A stretch of 62,824 bases of DNA from an uncultured Acetatifactor sp. (GCA_910589655.1 CAJUTJ010000049.1:1-62824), one strand, 5' to 3'. Shown: positions 15,733-25,466, counted from the stretch's first letter. Made by a program: numbers and translations. The notes: generated from the sequence alone by a model not told the origin.

Positions 15733-18264
15733 TTACTGATCTTTTCTCACATACGTGATAAAGCAGTTACCGTTTTCCTCAAACCATTCCGTAGAATCAT
15801 TCATACCTTTTTTATACAGGCTGCCGGTGGAAGGTTCCATGATCACCACATTATATTCATTAAAGCCGGTAACCAATACCGCCTCTCCGTTTTCCAGCAG
15901 CGCCAGTACCGGAATATCCCGATTCGTATAATATAGCAGTGCATCCAAATTGCAGCCTTTCAGATCAAGAATCCGGGCATCTTCCAAATTGTCCTCCAAA
16001 ATCTCCATGACCGTGTATCCCTGCCCCAGCAGGTACTCGGAATTCCTTACAAGACCTTCGTATTTAAATATGGTATCCAGACATACCGCAAGACTGTCCT
16101 TAGTGTCCGTGACGGATGCTTCCTTAATGGCCATAATCTGGTTTCTGACCACTCTGTTTCCTCTCAGCCAAATGCATTCGCCTTTCTCGTCCACCACCAC
16201 TCCTGCCGTATCATACGCCAGATTAACGGCTCTGGCCGGAGATGCATAGATGCCGTTCACACCGTAAGGACCATATACATAATACCTCTCGCTTTCCTCC
16301 GTCTCCGGCAGGATCAATTCTCTCCCGCCCTCAAATACCACCTCTTTGGGAGTCAGGAATTTGAAAGTCTTGCTGTCGATGGTGTTTCGTGTCTGAATCT
16401 GCACATATCTCTCATAGACGTCAATATCCGCGGTAACTATCACATTCCGGCCCGTTTTGACTTCCGCATTATTCATGATATGATCCTGCGTCGTCTCACG
16501 GTATTCTCCCGACTCCAGACGCTCTACCCGCTCCAGTATCATCTGATTGTTTTCCACCCGGCAGTCCGTGATATAAATCCCTTGCTGCGCATACTCCTTC
16601 AGCAGTTCTCCGGAGGGACTGCAGATGCAGACCTTGTACATGGGCAAAAAGGTGGCTCCGGAGTTCTCCTTTTTAATATCCTCCCGTTTCGCCACTCCGT
16701 ATATCACGTCTTCTCCCATAAAGCCCAACGGATATATCACTTCATCTTCCTTTACCTGAATGGTCTTTTTTATACTGCTGCTGAGATTTCTGATATTCAT
16801 TTCGCGGCTCTGATAAATATCTTCCTCATTAACCCACACTAAGATTTTGTGGTTATCGGACACGTGAACGCCTCCGTCATTATTTACGCTTATTAAGGGA
16901 TAATATTTCTTTTCCGCCAGATTAATGCCATAAACGGTCTGATTTACCTGAAGAAACAGCTCCTGTTCACGGTTTAAATAAAGCAGTTGGTCCATTTCAA
17001 TCGAGAGTACCGAAAAAGTCCGGTTATAGGGAATGTATACAATTTCCTCCAAAGTATTCATGTTGCTGTTATAGCTGTACAGCTGAATCCCCACTTCCCC
17101 CTCATGCCGGCCGCGATTCATATAACCATACACCGCAAATTGTACATTTCCTCCCTCATCCACATCCAGTATCTTAGTGGCATGTTGGGCATAAAAGGTA
17201 CGATCATCCCCGTTTTCCTTATCATAAAAACTGAAGATCACAGCCAGTTTGTTAGTGACAACATTATAACTATACAGCTGATTTGCCACCTCAAACACCA
17301 CAATATTACCGTCCTCGCTCTCCACCATGGGAATGTCCTCAGCCGTAATGCCCAAAAGAATCTTATCGTTGGCACACATATGCTCCGTATCGGGAATCTG
17401 CGTCATGGTTCGTTCATAATCCAGCAAATACATTCTTTCCGAAGTATAGCGTATCCGGAAATGCTCCTGTACCTGATAGTAAGTTTTATCCCTTCCGTCG
17501 GCAGAAGTGGCCACCATATAATTCACAAGAAAAGATGCCGTCTGGCTGGCCACATTCGTCATCTGCACCACCGGCCCTGAGACCTCTTCCACGGGCAGCT
17601 CACCCCATGTAATCTGTCGGAAGCTGCTGTGGATATTTACCTTATGAAAAGAAGAATTGTCCTCCAATCTGGAATTAGTCTCCAAATAGATTGCCAAATC
17701 CCTTGCGGTTTCTCTGTCATAAAGCCTGTTGTGAAAGTCCAAAACATAATCCAGCTTTTCCGCCACATACAAATTGTCGCTCCAGATAATATGAGTATAG
17801 TAATATATCGTTTCTTCTTCCGAATCCACAAGAATGGTCAGAGAATATTCCGTATCTCTGTCTATCAAGTCTTTTAACGAAATGGTTCCTCTGACGGTAT
17901 CTCCTTTTCGGACATAGTCCGTCACTTCCGTGCGCTCAATCAGACGGCTTCCGTCCGCATTCCGCACCTCAATGGTAATTCCGTCGATTCTTCTTCCATA
18001 CGCGTCTATCTGGAAATCCGTATTCCTGCTTTCACCCAATGCCGTGACCGTCTCTCTTTGGAATGCCACTTCCATTGCATTCCTATACCCGTGGAGCTGG
18101 TTATACTTCACCCCGTCCAGTTCCATTGTTATCAACGGGAAAGTAGCCGGTGCCATTTCCATTGTCAGATTATCATGCCCCTTATTCATCATTCCGCCCA
18201 CGACAAACAGCGCCGTAAAAAATACCACCGCAAACACGGCAAACTTTATAATACTTTTTTTCAT
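15733..18264 (-). CDS. Large membrane-anchored protein with C39-like end domain
   Basis: A protein of about 843 residues, function unknown. After MKKSIIKFAVFAVVFFTALFVVGGMM (signal anchor) comes a long extracellular beta-rich region that looks like repeated blades (LYSYNVVTNKLAVIFSFYDKENG, LLYLNREQELFLQVNQTVYGI), perhaps a propeller. The last 120 residues resemble a papain-fold C39-like domain: LDALLYYTNRDIPVLALLENGEAVLVTGFNEYNVVI. The usual His before VLVTG is replaced, so activity is doubtful. I chose the ATG at 18264, which follows TAGGAGTTAGT. It is about 30 nt downstream of the methyltransferase-side repeat at 18266-18330. Confidence 0.7.
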   Translation of the reverse strand: MKKSIIKFAVFAVVFFTALFVVGGMMNKGHDNLTMEMAPATFPLITMELDGVKYNQLHGYRNAMEVAFQRETVTALGESRNTDFQIDAYGRRIDGITIEVRNADGSRLIERTEVTDYVRKGDTVRGTISLKDLIDRDTEYSLTILVDSEEETIYYYTHIIWSDNLYVAEKLDYVLDFHNRLYDRETARDLAIYLETNSRLEDNSSFHKVNIHSSFRQITWGELPVEEVSGPVVQMTNVASQTASFLVNYMVATSADGRDKTYYQVQEHFRIRYTSERMYLLDYERTMTQIPDTEHMCANDKILLGITAEDIPMVESEDGNIVVFEVANQLYSYNVVTNKLAVIFSFYDKENGDDRTFYAQHATKILDVDEGGNVQFAVYGYMNRGRHEGEVGIQLYSYNSNMNTLEEIVYIPYNRTFSVLSIEMDQLLYLNREQELFLQVNQTVYGINLAEKKYYPLISVNNDGGVHVSDNHKILVWVNEEDIYQSREMNIRNLSSSIKKTIQVKEDEVIYPLGFMGEDVIYGVAKREDIKKENSGATFLPMYKVCICSPSGELLKEYAQQGIYITDCRVENNQMILERVERLESGEYRETTQDHIMNNAEVKTGRNVIVTADIDVYERYVQIQTRNTIDSKTFKFLTPKEVVFEGGRELILPETEESERYYVYGPYGVNGIYASPARAVNLAYDTAGVVVDEKGECIWLRGNRVVRNQIMAIKEASVTDTKDSLAVCLDTIFKYEGLVRNSEYLLGQGYTVMEILEDNLEDARILDLKGCNLDALLYYTNRDIPVLALLENGEAVLVTGFNEYNVVIMEPSTGSLYKKGMNDSTEWFEENGNCFITYVRKDQ

Positions 18265-18265
18265 A

Positions 18266-18330
18266 CTAACTCCTATGATTCCGCTTTGGCGGGCACCCAA
18301 ATCAAGATTGTGAAATGTTCCTTTCCGCAC
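18266..18330 (-). repeat. Leader repeat, copy 1 (pairs with 33412-33475)
   Basis: Read leftward, this roughly 60-bp stretch contains TTTGGGTGCCCGCCAAAGCGGAATCATAGGAGTTAGT in sections that align with the copy at 33412-33475. Both hold a GATTC...GAATC palindrome, an AAATCAAGAT block and an (A/G)GGAG(T/G)TTAGT ribosome-site-like end. In both cases the repeat lies directly at the 5' end of a leftward gene. Confidence 0.55.
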
Positions 18331-18331
18331 T

Positions 18332-19519
18332 TCACTCTTTTTCCAGCAGCTTTTTTAAAGCAGGAGCCACATGCAAAAATTCCGCCACCTCGTCTATATC
18401 ACAGTTTCTTTTCACAGGCATCATGCTTTTGGAAGGTTTCTCCGTTCCCTTCTCCTTCACGGCCCGGATCATAAGATTCTTTGGAGTATGCTCCATATCG
18501 ATAAACTCCAGTATCTGTACATGATACCCTTGCCGTTCCAGCAGATCCGCGCGAAGGGCGTCCGTGATCAGAGCCGAAATACGCTCCTTAATCAGTCCGT
18601 ATTGCAGCACGGGCTGCAAAATATCGCAACGAATCTGCCCGTTCAATTCATGCTGGCAGCAAGGTACTGCCATAATGACTCTCGCTCCCCATTTGACAGC
18701 CTTCTCCAGCGCATAATCGGTGGCCTTATCGCAGGCGTGGAGAGATACCACCATATCCACTGCATCCGCTCCCCCATAGCTTTGAATATCTCCCTGTTCA
18801 AATTGCAGCCCCTGATAATGAAGCTCTTTGGCCAGCCGATTGCAATGCTCTATTACATCTTTTTTCAAATCCAGCCCCGTAACACGGATATCCCTCCCTT
18901 GGAGCCGGTGCAGATAATAATACATGGCAAAAGTAAGATAAGATTTACCACAGCCGAAATCTACAATACGGAGAGTTCTGTCCGAAGGCAGCCTGTCCAA
19001 TACATCCTCTATAAATTCCAAGTATCGGTTAATCTGACGGAATTTATCGTATCTTGCCTTTGCAATCTTTCCGTCCGGCGTCTGAACGCCCAAGCCTATG
19101 AGGAAATCTACAGGCTGTCCTTCTTGAAGAATATACCGCTTTGTCCTGTTATGGGAGAGACTGCCTGCATTTGTATCTGCTTTGCTCTCTCCCTCCGGGC
19201 ATTTCTTTCTTTTGACTGTGACGGTTCCTTTCTTTCCGACCAGCACGGTAGCCTCCTCCCTTTTCCCTTTCAGCTCCGCCTGTTTGAAAAGCGTCTCCAT
19301 GTATTCCGTCAGACGGGGCAGCAGCTCTCCGCCCGTATAATTCTTGTGAAATACTTGTGTTCCACGGTAAGTAGTCTCCTGAAACAGTATTTCCCCTTTC
19401 AACAGAACCGGCCGGATTTTAATTTTTCCGGCGCGGTCTGCATCCCTGCTGTTGCTCAAAGTCATTTGTATCAAATCAACGTTCAGCATCTGCCCAAACA
19501 CATCTCTCAGTTTTTCCAT
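18332..19519 (-). CDS. SAM-dependent methyltransferase, Methyltransf_32 type
   Basis: Class I methyltransferase of about 395 residues. The SAM-binding motif I is LRIVDFGCGKSYLTFAMYYYL, the acidic motif II is IRVTGLDLKKDVIEHC, and DMVVSLHACDKATDYAL plus MAVPCCQHELNGQI are signature blocks of the Methyltransf_32 group, for which an RNA substrate has been suggested. The N-terminal 130 residues are a separate domain. I chose the ATG at 19519 (GAGAGGAC upstream) over one at 19582 without a ribosome site. It lies 117 nt downstream of the small unknown gene that follows atpC. Confidence 0.85.
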   Translation of the reverse strand: MEKLRDVFGQMLNVDLIQMTLSNSRDADRAGKIKIRPVLLKGEILFQETTYRGTQVFHKNYTGGELLPRLTEYMETLFKQAELKGKREEATVLVGKKGTVTVKRKKCPEGESKADTNAGSLSHNRTKRYILQEGQPVDFLIGLGVQTPDGKIAKARYDKFRQINRYLEFIEDVLDRLPSDRTLRIVDFGCGKSYLTFAMYYYLHRLQGRDIRVTGLDLKKDVIEHCNRLAKELHYQGLQFEQGDIQSYGGADAVDMVVSLHACDKATDYALEKAVKWGARVIMAVPCCQHELNGQIRCDILQPVLQYGLIKERISALITDALRADLLERQGYHVQILEFIDMEHTPKNLMIRAVKEKGTEKPSKSMMPVKRNCDIDEVAEFLHVAPALKKLLEKE

Positions 19520-19636
19520 CTTAGGTGTCCTCTCGTAACAGCCCAACAGCCTCGTCCGCAAAAGCCGCAACGGTTCTTTCATACGGTTTTGCTCTGCGCA
19601 GCAGTTCAGCGGTATAACCGAACGATTACGTTCTCT

Positions 19637-19996
19637 CTAAAAAAATCTTCCGCGCCGGCCTCCATGCCTGCGTTTGTATACTTCATTTAACAAAAGGAGC
19701 TGTACAACATCCTCAGAGGGCGTCATTCCCTCCTGCTCCAATGTCCTCCGCATGGAATCTGCCAGATGCAGAAGGCAGAGCCGATCCGGATATTCGTCAT
19801 AAATCATGCTGCCTTCGTAGTCGGTTCTATCTAAAATTTCGGCAACTCTTCGCTGGCATTTCTTAACGGTATCCGGATACATCTGCTGTAAATATTCCAT
19901 ATCATGAATCATTTGAGATTCTCTCTCCGATCCAAAATAACCCGGATATGTCATATAAAAGGGAATGGGCTGCAGCAACTTAGGGCTAATCTCCAT
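19637..19996 (-). CDS. Conserved-looking hypothetical protein
   Basis: A 119-residue soluble protein, family not recognised. It starts MEISPKLLQPIPFYMTYPGYFG and has a helical core (MIHDMEYLQQMYPDTVKKCQRRVAEILDR), an acidic middle (DYEGSMIYDEYPDR) and a basic RRHGGRRGRFF tail. The ATG at 19996 lies 5 nt after GGAGG. Its position 73 nt after atpC on the same strand suggests read-through from the ATP synthase operon. Confidence 0.65.
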   Translation of the reverse strand: MEISPKLLQPIPFYMTYPGYFGSERESQMIHDMEYLQQMYPDTVKKCQRRVAEILDRTDYEGSMIYDEYPDRLCLLHLADSMRRTLEQEGMTPSEDVVQLLLLNEVYKRRHGGRRGRFF

Positions 19997-20069
19997 ATGC
20001 ACCTCCGAAAGCCTTTTTTATCAGCATATGCATATTTATCCCTTTTGTTGCTAACAGCCCAGCTCTAAA

Positions 20070-20471
20070 CTATTTCAATGTCTGAATACGGGCGATTGCT
20101 CTCTGCAACGCCGTCTCAGCCCTTGCAATATCAGTCTCGGGAGTTCTGCTCCGCAGCCTCTCCTCGGCACGCTCTTTCGCAGCCTCAGCACGACTTACAT
20201 CAATCTCGTCAGGCCACTCGACTATCTCAGCCAGAATCGTAACACCTTCGGGAAGTATCTCGGCAAACCCCGCATGGAGCGCGGCCATCTTCTCACCTTC
20301 CGTCTCGTATATGTTCAAAATGCCCGGCTTGATAATAACGGTAAGCGGAATATGTCCCGGCAGCACGCCAACCTGACCTTCGGTGGTGTTAAACTCCACC
20401 ATCTCCGCTTCACCTTCGTAGAAGACTCTGTCAGGAGTGATAATGCGCAGGTTAAAACTTTTTTCTGCCAT
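20070..20471 (-). CDS. atpC: F1 ATP synthase epsilon subunit
   Basis: Epsilon subunit of the F1 central stalk, coupling rotation to catalysis and restraining ATP hydrolysis. The N-terminal beta barrel is typical (FNLRIITPDRVFYEGEAEMVEF, then GQVGVLPGHIPLTV), followed by HAGFAEI and a C-terminal helical hairpin rich in Glu, Arg and Ala. The true start is the ATG at 20471 (MAEKSFNLRI), preceded by GGAGGTTAGT. It is the last atp gene, separated from atpD by about 95 nt that contain a GCCG/CGGC hairpin repeat. Confidence 0.95.
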   Translation of the reverse strand: MAEKSFNLRIITPDRVFYEGEAEMVEFNTTEGQVGVLPGHIPLTVIIKPGILNIYETEGEKMAALHAGFAEILPEGVTILAEIVEWPDEIDVSRAEAAKERAEERLRSRTPETDIARAETALQRAIARIQTLK

Positions 20472-20520
20472 ACTAACCTCCATATCGCAGCTAGCTTTAC
20501 ACACCAGCCTCCATTTCCGT

Positions 20521-20553
20521 TATGCCGCTTAAGCGGCACAAACAGTCCATGAA
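20521..20553. repeat. GCCG/CGGC hairpin repeat in the atpD-atpC gap
   Basis: TATGCCGCTTAAGCGGCAC followed by AAACAGTCCATGAA matches the dispersed family with two changes in the tail. It lies in the transcribed gap between atpD and atpC, where the stem might affect mRNA stability or atpC translation. Confidence 0.6.
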
Positions 20554-20565
20554 ACTTCGTTCTTG

Positions 20566-21954
20566 TTACATTTTGGCCAAAACGTCATCGATGCCGCCTG
20601 CATTAAGGAAATAGCTTTCCGGAACATCATCGTGCTTTCCTTCCAAAATCTCCTTAAATCCGCGGATAGTCTCGTTGATGGGTACATACTTACCTTCCAA
20701 ACCGGTAAACTGTCCTGCCACAAAGAAAGGCTGGGACAAGAATCTCTGAACCTTACGTGCACGGGATACCACCAGTTTGTCTTCCTCGGAAAGTTCGTCC
20801 ATACCAAGGATGGCGATAATATCCTGAAGCTCCTTATAACGCTGCAGAATCTCCTGAACCCCGCGGGCCGTTTTGTAATGCTCCTCGCCCACGATTCTGG
20901 GATCCAGAATACGGGAGCTGGACTCCAAAGGATCTACCGCGGGATAAATTCCCAGCTCCACGATGGAACGGGACAATACGGTGGTTGCGTCCAAATGTGC
21001 GAAGGTGGTGGCAGGCGCCGGATCGGTTAAGTCATCCGCAGGCACATATACGGCCTGTACGGAAGTAATGGAACCGTTTCGGGTGGAAGTAATTCTCTCC
21101 TGCAAAGCACCCATTTCCGTCTGCAGTGTAGGCTGATAACCTACCGCAGAAGGCATACGTCCCAGAAGAGCGGATACCTCGCTTCCTGCCTGTGTAAAAC
21201 GGAAAATATTATCGATAAACAGCAGCACGTCCTTACCGCCTTTGTCGCGGAAATACTCTGCCATAGTCAAGCCTGTCAGACCCACTCTCATTCTTGCTCC
21301 GGGGGGCTCGTTCATCTGTCCGAATACCATGGTGGTCTTGTCGATAACTCCCGACTCCGTCATTTCATGGTAAAGGTCATTTCCCTCACGGGTACGCTCG
21401 CCTACACCGGTAAACACGGAATATCCGCCGTGCTCGGTGGCAATATTTCGGATCAGCTCCTGAATCAATACGGTTTTGCCGACTCCGGCGCCGCCGAACA
21501 GACCGATTTTTCCACCCTTCTGATAAGGGCAAAGCAGGTCAACCACCTTAATACCCGTCTCCAAAAGCTCCGTCTCGGTAGACTGTTCCTCGAACTGAGG
21601 CGCCGGTCTGTGGATAGGCTCGTAGGAAACGCCTTCCGGAGCCGGCTTATTATCTATGGGCTGCCCCAAAACATTGAAGATTCGTCCCAGTGTCTTCTCG
21701 CCTACCGGAACAGAAATGGGAGCGCCTGTAGCAACCGCTTCCATTCCTCTTACCAGACCGTCGGTGCTTCCCATCGCAATACATCTCACCGTGTCGTCTC
21801 CCAGATGCTGGGAGACCTCCACGGTAAGCTCACCGCCGTCTTTGGTAGGAATACGAATTGCTTCGTTAATCTCGGGAAGCTTACCCTCGTCGAAACGGAT
21901 ATCGAGCACCGCGCCGACGACCTGAGTAATCTTACCTCTGTTTTCTCCTGCCAT
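20566..21954 (-). CDS. atpD: F1 ATP synthase beta subunit
   Basis: Catalytic subunit of the F1 head. The P-loop GGAGVGKTVLIQELI, the catalytic GERTREGNDLYHEM, the DNIFRFTQAGSEVSALLGRMPSAVGYQPTL block and the ATTFAHLDATTVLSR region are all intact, and the 462-residue length is normal. The start is the ATG at 21954 (MAGENRGKITQV), which has AAAGAGGT upstream; a longer in-frame reading from 21987 lacks support. It follows atpG by 38 nt. Confidence 0.97.
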   Translation of the reverse strand: MAGENRGKITQVVGAVLDIRFDEGKLPEINEAIRIPTKDGGELTVEVSQHLGDDTVRCIAMGSTDGLVRGMEAVATGAPISVPVGEKTLGRIFNVLGQPIDNKPAPEGVSYEPIHRPAPQFEEQSTETELLETGIKVVDLLCPYQKGGKIGLFGGAGVGKTVLIQELIRNIATEHGGYSVFTGVGERTREGNDLYHEMTESGVIDKTTMVFGQMNEPPGARMRVGLTGLTMAEYFRDKGGKDVLLFIDNIFRFTQAGSEVSALLGRMPSAVGYQPTLQTEMGALQERITSTRNGSITSVQAVYVPADDLTDPAPATTFAHLDATTVLSRSIVELGIYPAVDPLESSSRILDPRIVGEEHYKTARGVQEILQRYKELQDIIAILGMDELSEEDKLVVSRARKVQRFLSQPFFVAGQFTGLEGKYVPINETIRGFKEILEGKHDDVPESYFLNAGGIDDVLAKM

Positions 21955-21992
21955 TTCTACCTCTTTCCTGCCCACGGGCGTGGGCATACTAT

Positions 21993-22856
21993 TTAGCCAA
22001 GCGCCTCCGCACCGGCTATAATTTCTGTTAATTCCTGTGTAATAGAGCCTTGTCTTGCTCTGTTATACTTCAGCGACAAATCGCTAATCATATCCTCTGC
22101 ATTACTGGTGGCATTATCCATTGCCTGCATACGTGCACCGTTTTCGCTGGCCACTGCCTCCACAAGAGCGCCGTAAATCAGGCTGGTGATATATTTAGGT
22201 ACAATCATATCCAGCGCTTCTACGTCTTCAGGCTCAAAATTCATGATTGCTTCCGCCTTGGAAGCTTCCTCCTGCTTTACTTCCTCACAATTAATGGGAA
22301 GAAGTTTGAGCAATGTGGGCACATGACTGACCGTATTTTTGAATGCAGTATAAGCGAGATATATCTCGCCTATTTCACCGTCTGCAAAGGACTGTAACAA
22401 CCGCGTCGATAACGCCATTGCATCTACATATGTGGGGGCATCTATGATAGCGTTTTCACATTCTCTGATATCATAGCCGTTTCTTGCCAAAGTATCATGC
22501 CCCTTGCTGCCGATAGGATAAATCACCAGATCTTCCTTCTTCCACTCCGGATGTCTGGTCACAAGCTTAATCACGTTGGAATTGTAACCGCCCGCCAACC
22601 CACGGTTGGAGGTAATGACGATTACAGCCTTTTTCTGCGATTCGCCGGAGACAAGATACTTATGCTCGATATGCCCCACACGCTTCAAAATACTGTTCAC
22701 CGTATCAAACATACAGTTAAAATAAGATTTTGAACGCTCTGCATTGCTTCTGGCACGCTGCAGCTTTACAGTGGATACCAGCTTCATAGCTTTGGTAATC
22801 TGCTGTGTACCCTGAATACTGCTCTTGCGTCGCTTTATATCACGCATTGATGCCAT
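21993..22856 (-). CDS. atpG: F1 ATP synthase gamma subunit
   Basis: Rotating central-stalk subunit. The N-terminal helix reads MASMRDIKRRKSSIQGTQQITKAMKLVSTVKLQRAR and the C-terminal helix MQAMDNATSNAEDMISDLSLKYNRARQGSITQELTEI, both hallmarks of AtpG. VITSNRGLAGGYN marks the Rossmann-like central domain. Length (287) is standard. It lies 15 nt after atpA. Confidence 0.96.
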   Translation of the reverse strand: MASMRDIKRRKSSIQGTQQITKAMKLVSTVKLQRARSNAERSKSYFNCMFDTVNSILKRVGHIEHKYLVSGESQKKAVIVITSNRGLAGGYNSNVIKLVTRHPEWKKEDLVIYPIGSKGHDTLARNGYDIRECENAIIDAPTYVDAMALSTRLLQSFADGEIGEIYLAYTAFKNTVSHVPTLLKLLPINCEEVKQEEASKAEAIMNFEPEDVEALDMIVPKYITSLIYGALVEAVASENGARMQAMDNATSNAEDMISDLSLKYNRARQGSITQELTEIIAGAEALG

Positions 22857-22871
22857 AATTTGTCCTCATTT

Positions 22872-24380
22872 CTATTTTAAGAACTGTGCCTTGAACTCCT
22901 TGATCGCTTTCTGCAAAAGCTCATCCGTCTTATCGGAAATCACTTTTTCTTCGGCAATGCTCTTAGGAACTTCGGCATACTTAGTATCCAGAAATTCGAA
23001 GAATTCCTTCTCAAATCTGGTGATTTCACCCACAGGTACATCCAGCAGATACTTATTGGTCACTGCATAGATGATAATAACCTGATACTGAACGGGCATG
23101 GGCTTGTATTGAGGCTGCTTTAAGACTTCCTTGATTCTTTCACCCTGTGCCAGCTTCTCCTTGGTGTCCGCATCCAGCTCGGAGCCAAACTGTGTGAAAG
23201 CGGCAAGCTCTCTATACTGTGCCAGCTCCGTACGGATGGGCGCTGCAATCTTCTTCATCGCTTTAATCTGTGCGGCGCCTCCTACACGAGAAACGGAGAG
23301 ACCTGCGTTTACCGCGGGACGGAAGCCGGAATTGAACATCTCTGTCTCCAGATAGATCTGTCCGTCGGTGATGGAGATAACATTCGTAGGAATGTATGCG
23401 GATACGTCACCCGCCTGCGTCTCAATAATGGGAAGCGCGGTGAGGGAACCTCCGCCGTACTCGTCACTCATTCTCGCAGCACGCTCCAGCAATCTGGAAT
23501 GCAGATAGAATACATCACCGGGATATGCCTCACGCCCGGGCGGACGACGGAGCAGCAAAGAGAGTGTACGGTAAGCGGTAGCATGTTTGCTCAAGTCATC
23601 ATAGATTACCAACACGTCCTGTCCGTTCTCCATCCATTCCTCACCGATAGCACATCCGGAATAAGGAGCAATATACTGCAAGGGAGCCAAATCGCTGGCA
23701 GTGGATACTACCACCGTGGTATATGCCATAGCGCCGTGCTCCTCCAATGTCTTAACGATATTGGCAATGGTGGATGCCTTCTGGCCGATTGCAACATAAA
23801 TACATTTAACATTCTGACCCTTTTGATTAATAATGGTATCAATCGCAATGGCCGTCTTACCGGTCTGACGGTCACCGATAATCAACTCACGCTGACCTCT
23901 TCCGATAGGAACCATGGCGTCAATTGCCTTAATACCTGTCTGCAAAGGAGTGTCCACACTCTTTCTGGTGATAACACCGCTTGCAACACGCTCAATCTTA
24001 CGGAAGGAATTCGTCTGAATGGGGCCCTTGCCGTCAATAGGCTGTCCCAGAGCGTTTACAACACGCCCCAGCATAGCGTCACCTACGGGAACTTCTACCA
24101 CTCGTCCGGTAGTTTTGACGGTATCGCCTTCATTAATATTCTTGGCACTGCCCAGCAGTACTACACCAACGTTATCTTCCTCCAGGTTGAGCACCATGCC
24201 ATATACTTCGCCGGGGAATTCCAACAGCTCACCCTGCATGGCATTTTCCAGTCCATGTACACGAGCGATACCGTCCGCCACCTGAATAACCGTACCCACA
24301 TCAGATACATTCAGACTGGACGCATATCTCTTAATCTGATCCTTGATAACTGAACTTATTTCTTCTGGTCTTAAATTCAT
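22872..24380 (-). CDS. atpA: F1 ATP synthase alpha subunit
   Basis: Non-catalytic nucleotide-binding subunit of F1. The P-loop is GDRQTGKTAIAIDTIINQ, and LLLRRPPGREAYPGDVFYLHSRLLERAARM plus the arginine-finger region SVSRVGGAAQIKAMKKIA are intact. The N-terminal MNLRPEEISSVIKDQIKRY is the segment that contacts delta. Length 502. GGAAAGGTGAG precedes the ATG. It is 28 nt after atpH. Confidence 0.97.
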   Translation of the reverse strand: MNLRPEEISSVIKDQIKRYASSLNVSDVGTVIQVADGIARVHGLENAMQGELLEFPGEVYGMVLNLEEDNVGVVLLGSAKNINEGDTVKTTGRVVEVPVGDAMLGRVVNALGQPIDGKGPIQTNSFRKIERVASGVITRKSVDTPLQTGIKAIDAMVPIGRGQRELIIGDRQTGKTAIAIDTIINQKGQNVKCIYVAIGQKASTIANIVKTLEEHGAMAYTTVVVSTASDLAPLQYIAPYSGCAIGEEWMENGQDVLVIYDDLSKHATAYRTLSLLLRRPPGREAYPGDVFYLHSRLLERAARMSDEYGGGSLTALPIIETQAGDVSAYIPTNVISITDGQIYLETEMFNSGFRPAVNAGLSVSRVGGAAQIKAMKKIAAPIRTELAQYRELAAFTQFGSELDADTKEKLAQGERIKEVLKQPQYKPMPVQYQVIIIYAVTNKYLLDVPVGEITRFEKEFFEFLDTKYAEVPKSIAEEKVISDKTDELLQKAIKEFKAQFLK

Positions 24381-24408
24381 GGATCTGTCTCACCTTTCCT
24401 CCAACCGG

Positions 24409-24963
24409 TTATCCCAGCTGGATTTGTAATAATTGTTTTTTCAGACCGTCTAGCTTCGTCCGGATACTGCTGTCTACCACCCTGTCGTTAATTCTGACAA
24501 TCATGCCTCCGATAATAGACGGATCCACTTTATAATTCATCTCCATGGAACGATATTGAGTAGTCTCCAGAAGCTTTGTCTGGACGGCCGATTTTTGGGA
24601 AGCGCTCAATTCCACCGCCGTGGTGACATATGCCACGCCAATCTTTTTGGCTTCCTTTACACGATCTATAAAATAGCCGAATATATCGGGAAGCTCCCTG
24701 TATCGCTCTTTGGAAACGATCACCTCCAAAAAGCTTTCCAGCTCTTCGCTGACACGTCCCTTGAAGACTTCTTTTAATACTTGAAGCTTCTCCTGTTTGG
24801 GAATACCGGGATGTTTCATCAGCTCATCAAATTCAGGATTCTGCCGAAGCACGGCATTTATGCCGTGGATTTCCCCCATCAGCTCCTGCGCCTTGTCCTC
24901 ACCTGATTCCATCGCAATTTCAAACAAGGCTTCGCCGTACGTCTTTGAAACTAACTTAGCCAT
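24409..24963 (-). CDS. atpH: ATP synthase delta subunit
   Basis: Peripheral-stalk subunit linking F1 to the b subunits (OSCP homologue). It opens with LVSKTYGEALFEIAMESG, the standard N-terminal six-helix bundle, and closes with KVDPSIIGGMIVRINDRVVDSSIRTKLDGLKKQL, the conserved C-terminal motif. Length 184. Its start overlaps the end of atpF by 13 nt, indicating translational coupling. Confidence 0.95.
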   Translation of the reverse strand: MAKLVSKTYGEALFEIAMESGEDKAQELMGEIHGINAVLRQNPEFDELMKHPGIPKQEKLQVLKEVFKGRVSEELESFLEVIVSKERYRELPDIFGYFIDRVKEAKKIGVAYVTTAVELSASQKSAVQTKLLETTQYRSMEMNYKVDPSIIGGMIVRINDRVVDSSIRTKLDGLKKQLLQIQLG

Positions 24964-25466
24964 GTCTTATCACCCATTTCCTTCAAGGTTTCATCAATCA
25001 ACTGATTCTGTACGGTGGTATCAATAGAAGCGGATACTACCTTGCCGGCCATAAGGGATGCAATGGAAACCATTTCCTTCTTTACATCATCAGACATCTT
25101 CTGCTTTTCAAGCTCTGCTTCCGTGCGGGCTCTGTCAAGAATCGCTGCGGCCTCTTCCTTGGCCTGAGCAATGATCTGATTTTCATTGTTCAGCGCTCTC
25201 TTGCGCGCATCGCTCAGAATGCTCTCCGCTTCCTTGTTGATGTTCTGAATCTTGCTCTCATATTCTGCTTTTAATCTCCGGGCATCCTCCATATCCTTTT
25301 TTGCGGTTTCCAGCTCGCCCTGAATCTTTTCCTTACGGCTGTTCAGGAGCTTTCTCGCAGGATTGAACAGGAAATAGCTTAATGCCAAAAACAGGATAAA
25401 GACAGCAATAATCGTCAGACAGGAATCTGCCAGAAGCTGCCAGTCCAGATCGAACAGTCTCTCCAT
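24951..25466 (-). CDS. atpF: ATP synthase b subunit
   Basis: Membrane-anchored peripheral stalk. One membrane helix near the N-terminus (SCLTIIAVFILFLALSYFLFNPARKLL) is followed by a long, strongly charged coiled coil with many Ala, Glu and Lys residues. I start at MERLFDLDWQ (25466), preceded by a G-rich ribosome site; an upstream in-frame ATG at 25493 is possible. It overlaps atpH. Confidence 0.94.
   Translation of the reverse strand: MERLFDLDWQLLADSCLTIIAVFILFLALSYFLFNPARKLLNSRKEKIQGELETAKKDMEDARRLKAEYESKIQNINKEAESILSDARKRALNNENQIIAQAKEEAAAILDRARTEAELEKQKMSDDVKKEMVSIASLMAGKVVSASIDTTVQNQLIDETLKEMGDKTWLS

Noticed and set aside
18371..19690. 439-codon rightward reading frame
   Set aside because: Antisense to the Methyltransf_32 gene, with unnatural composition (many Cys, His and Gln) and no motif.
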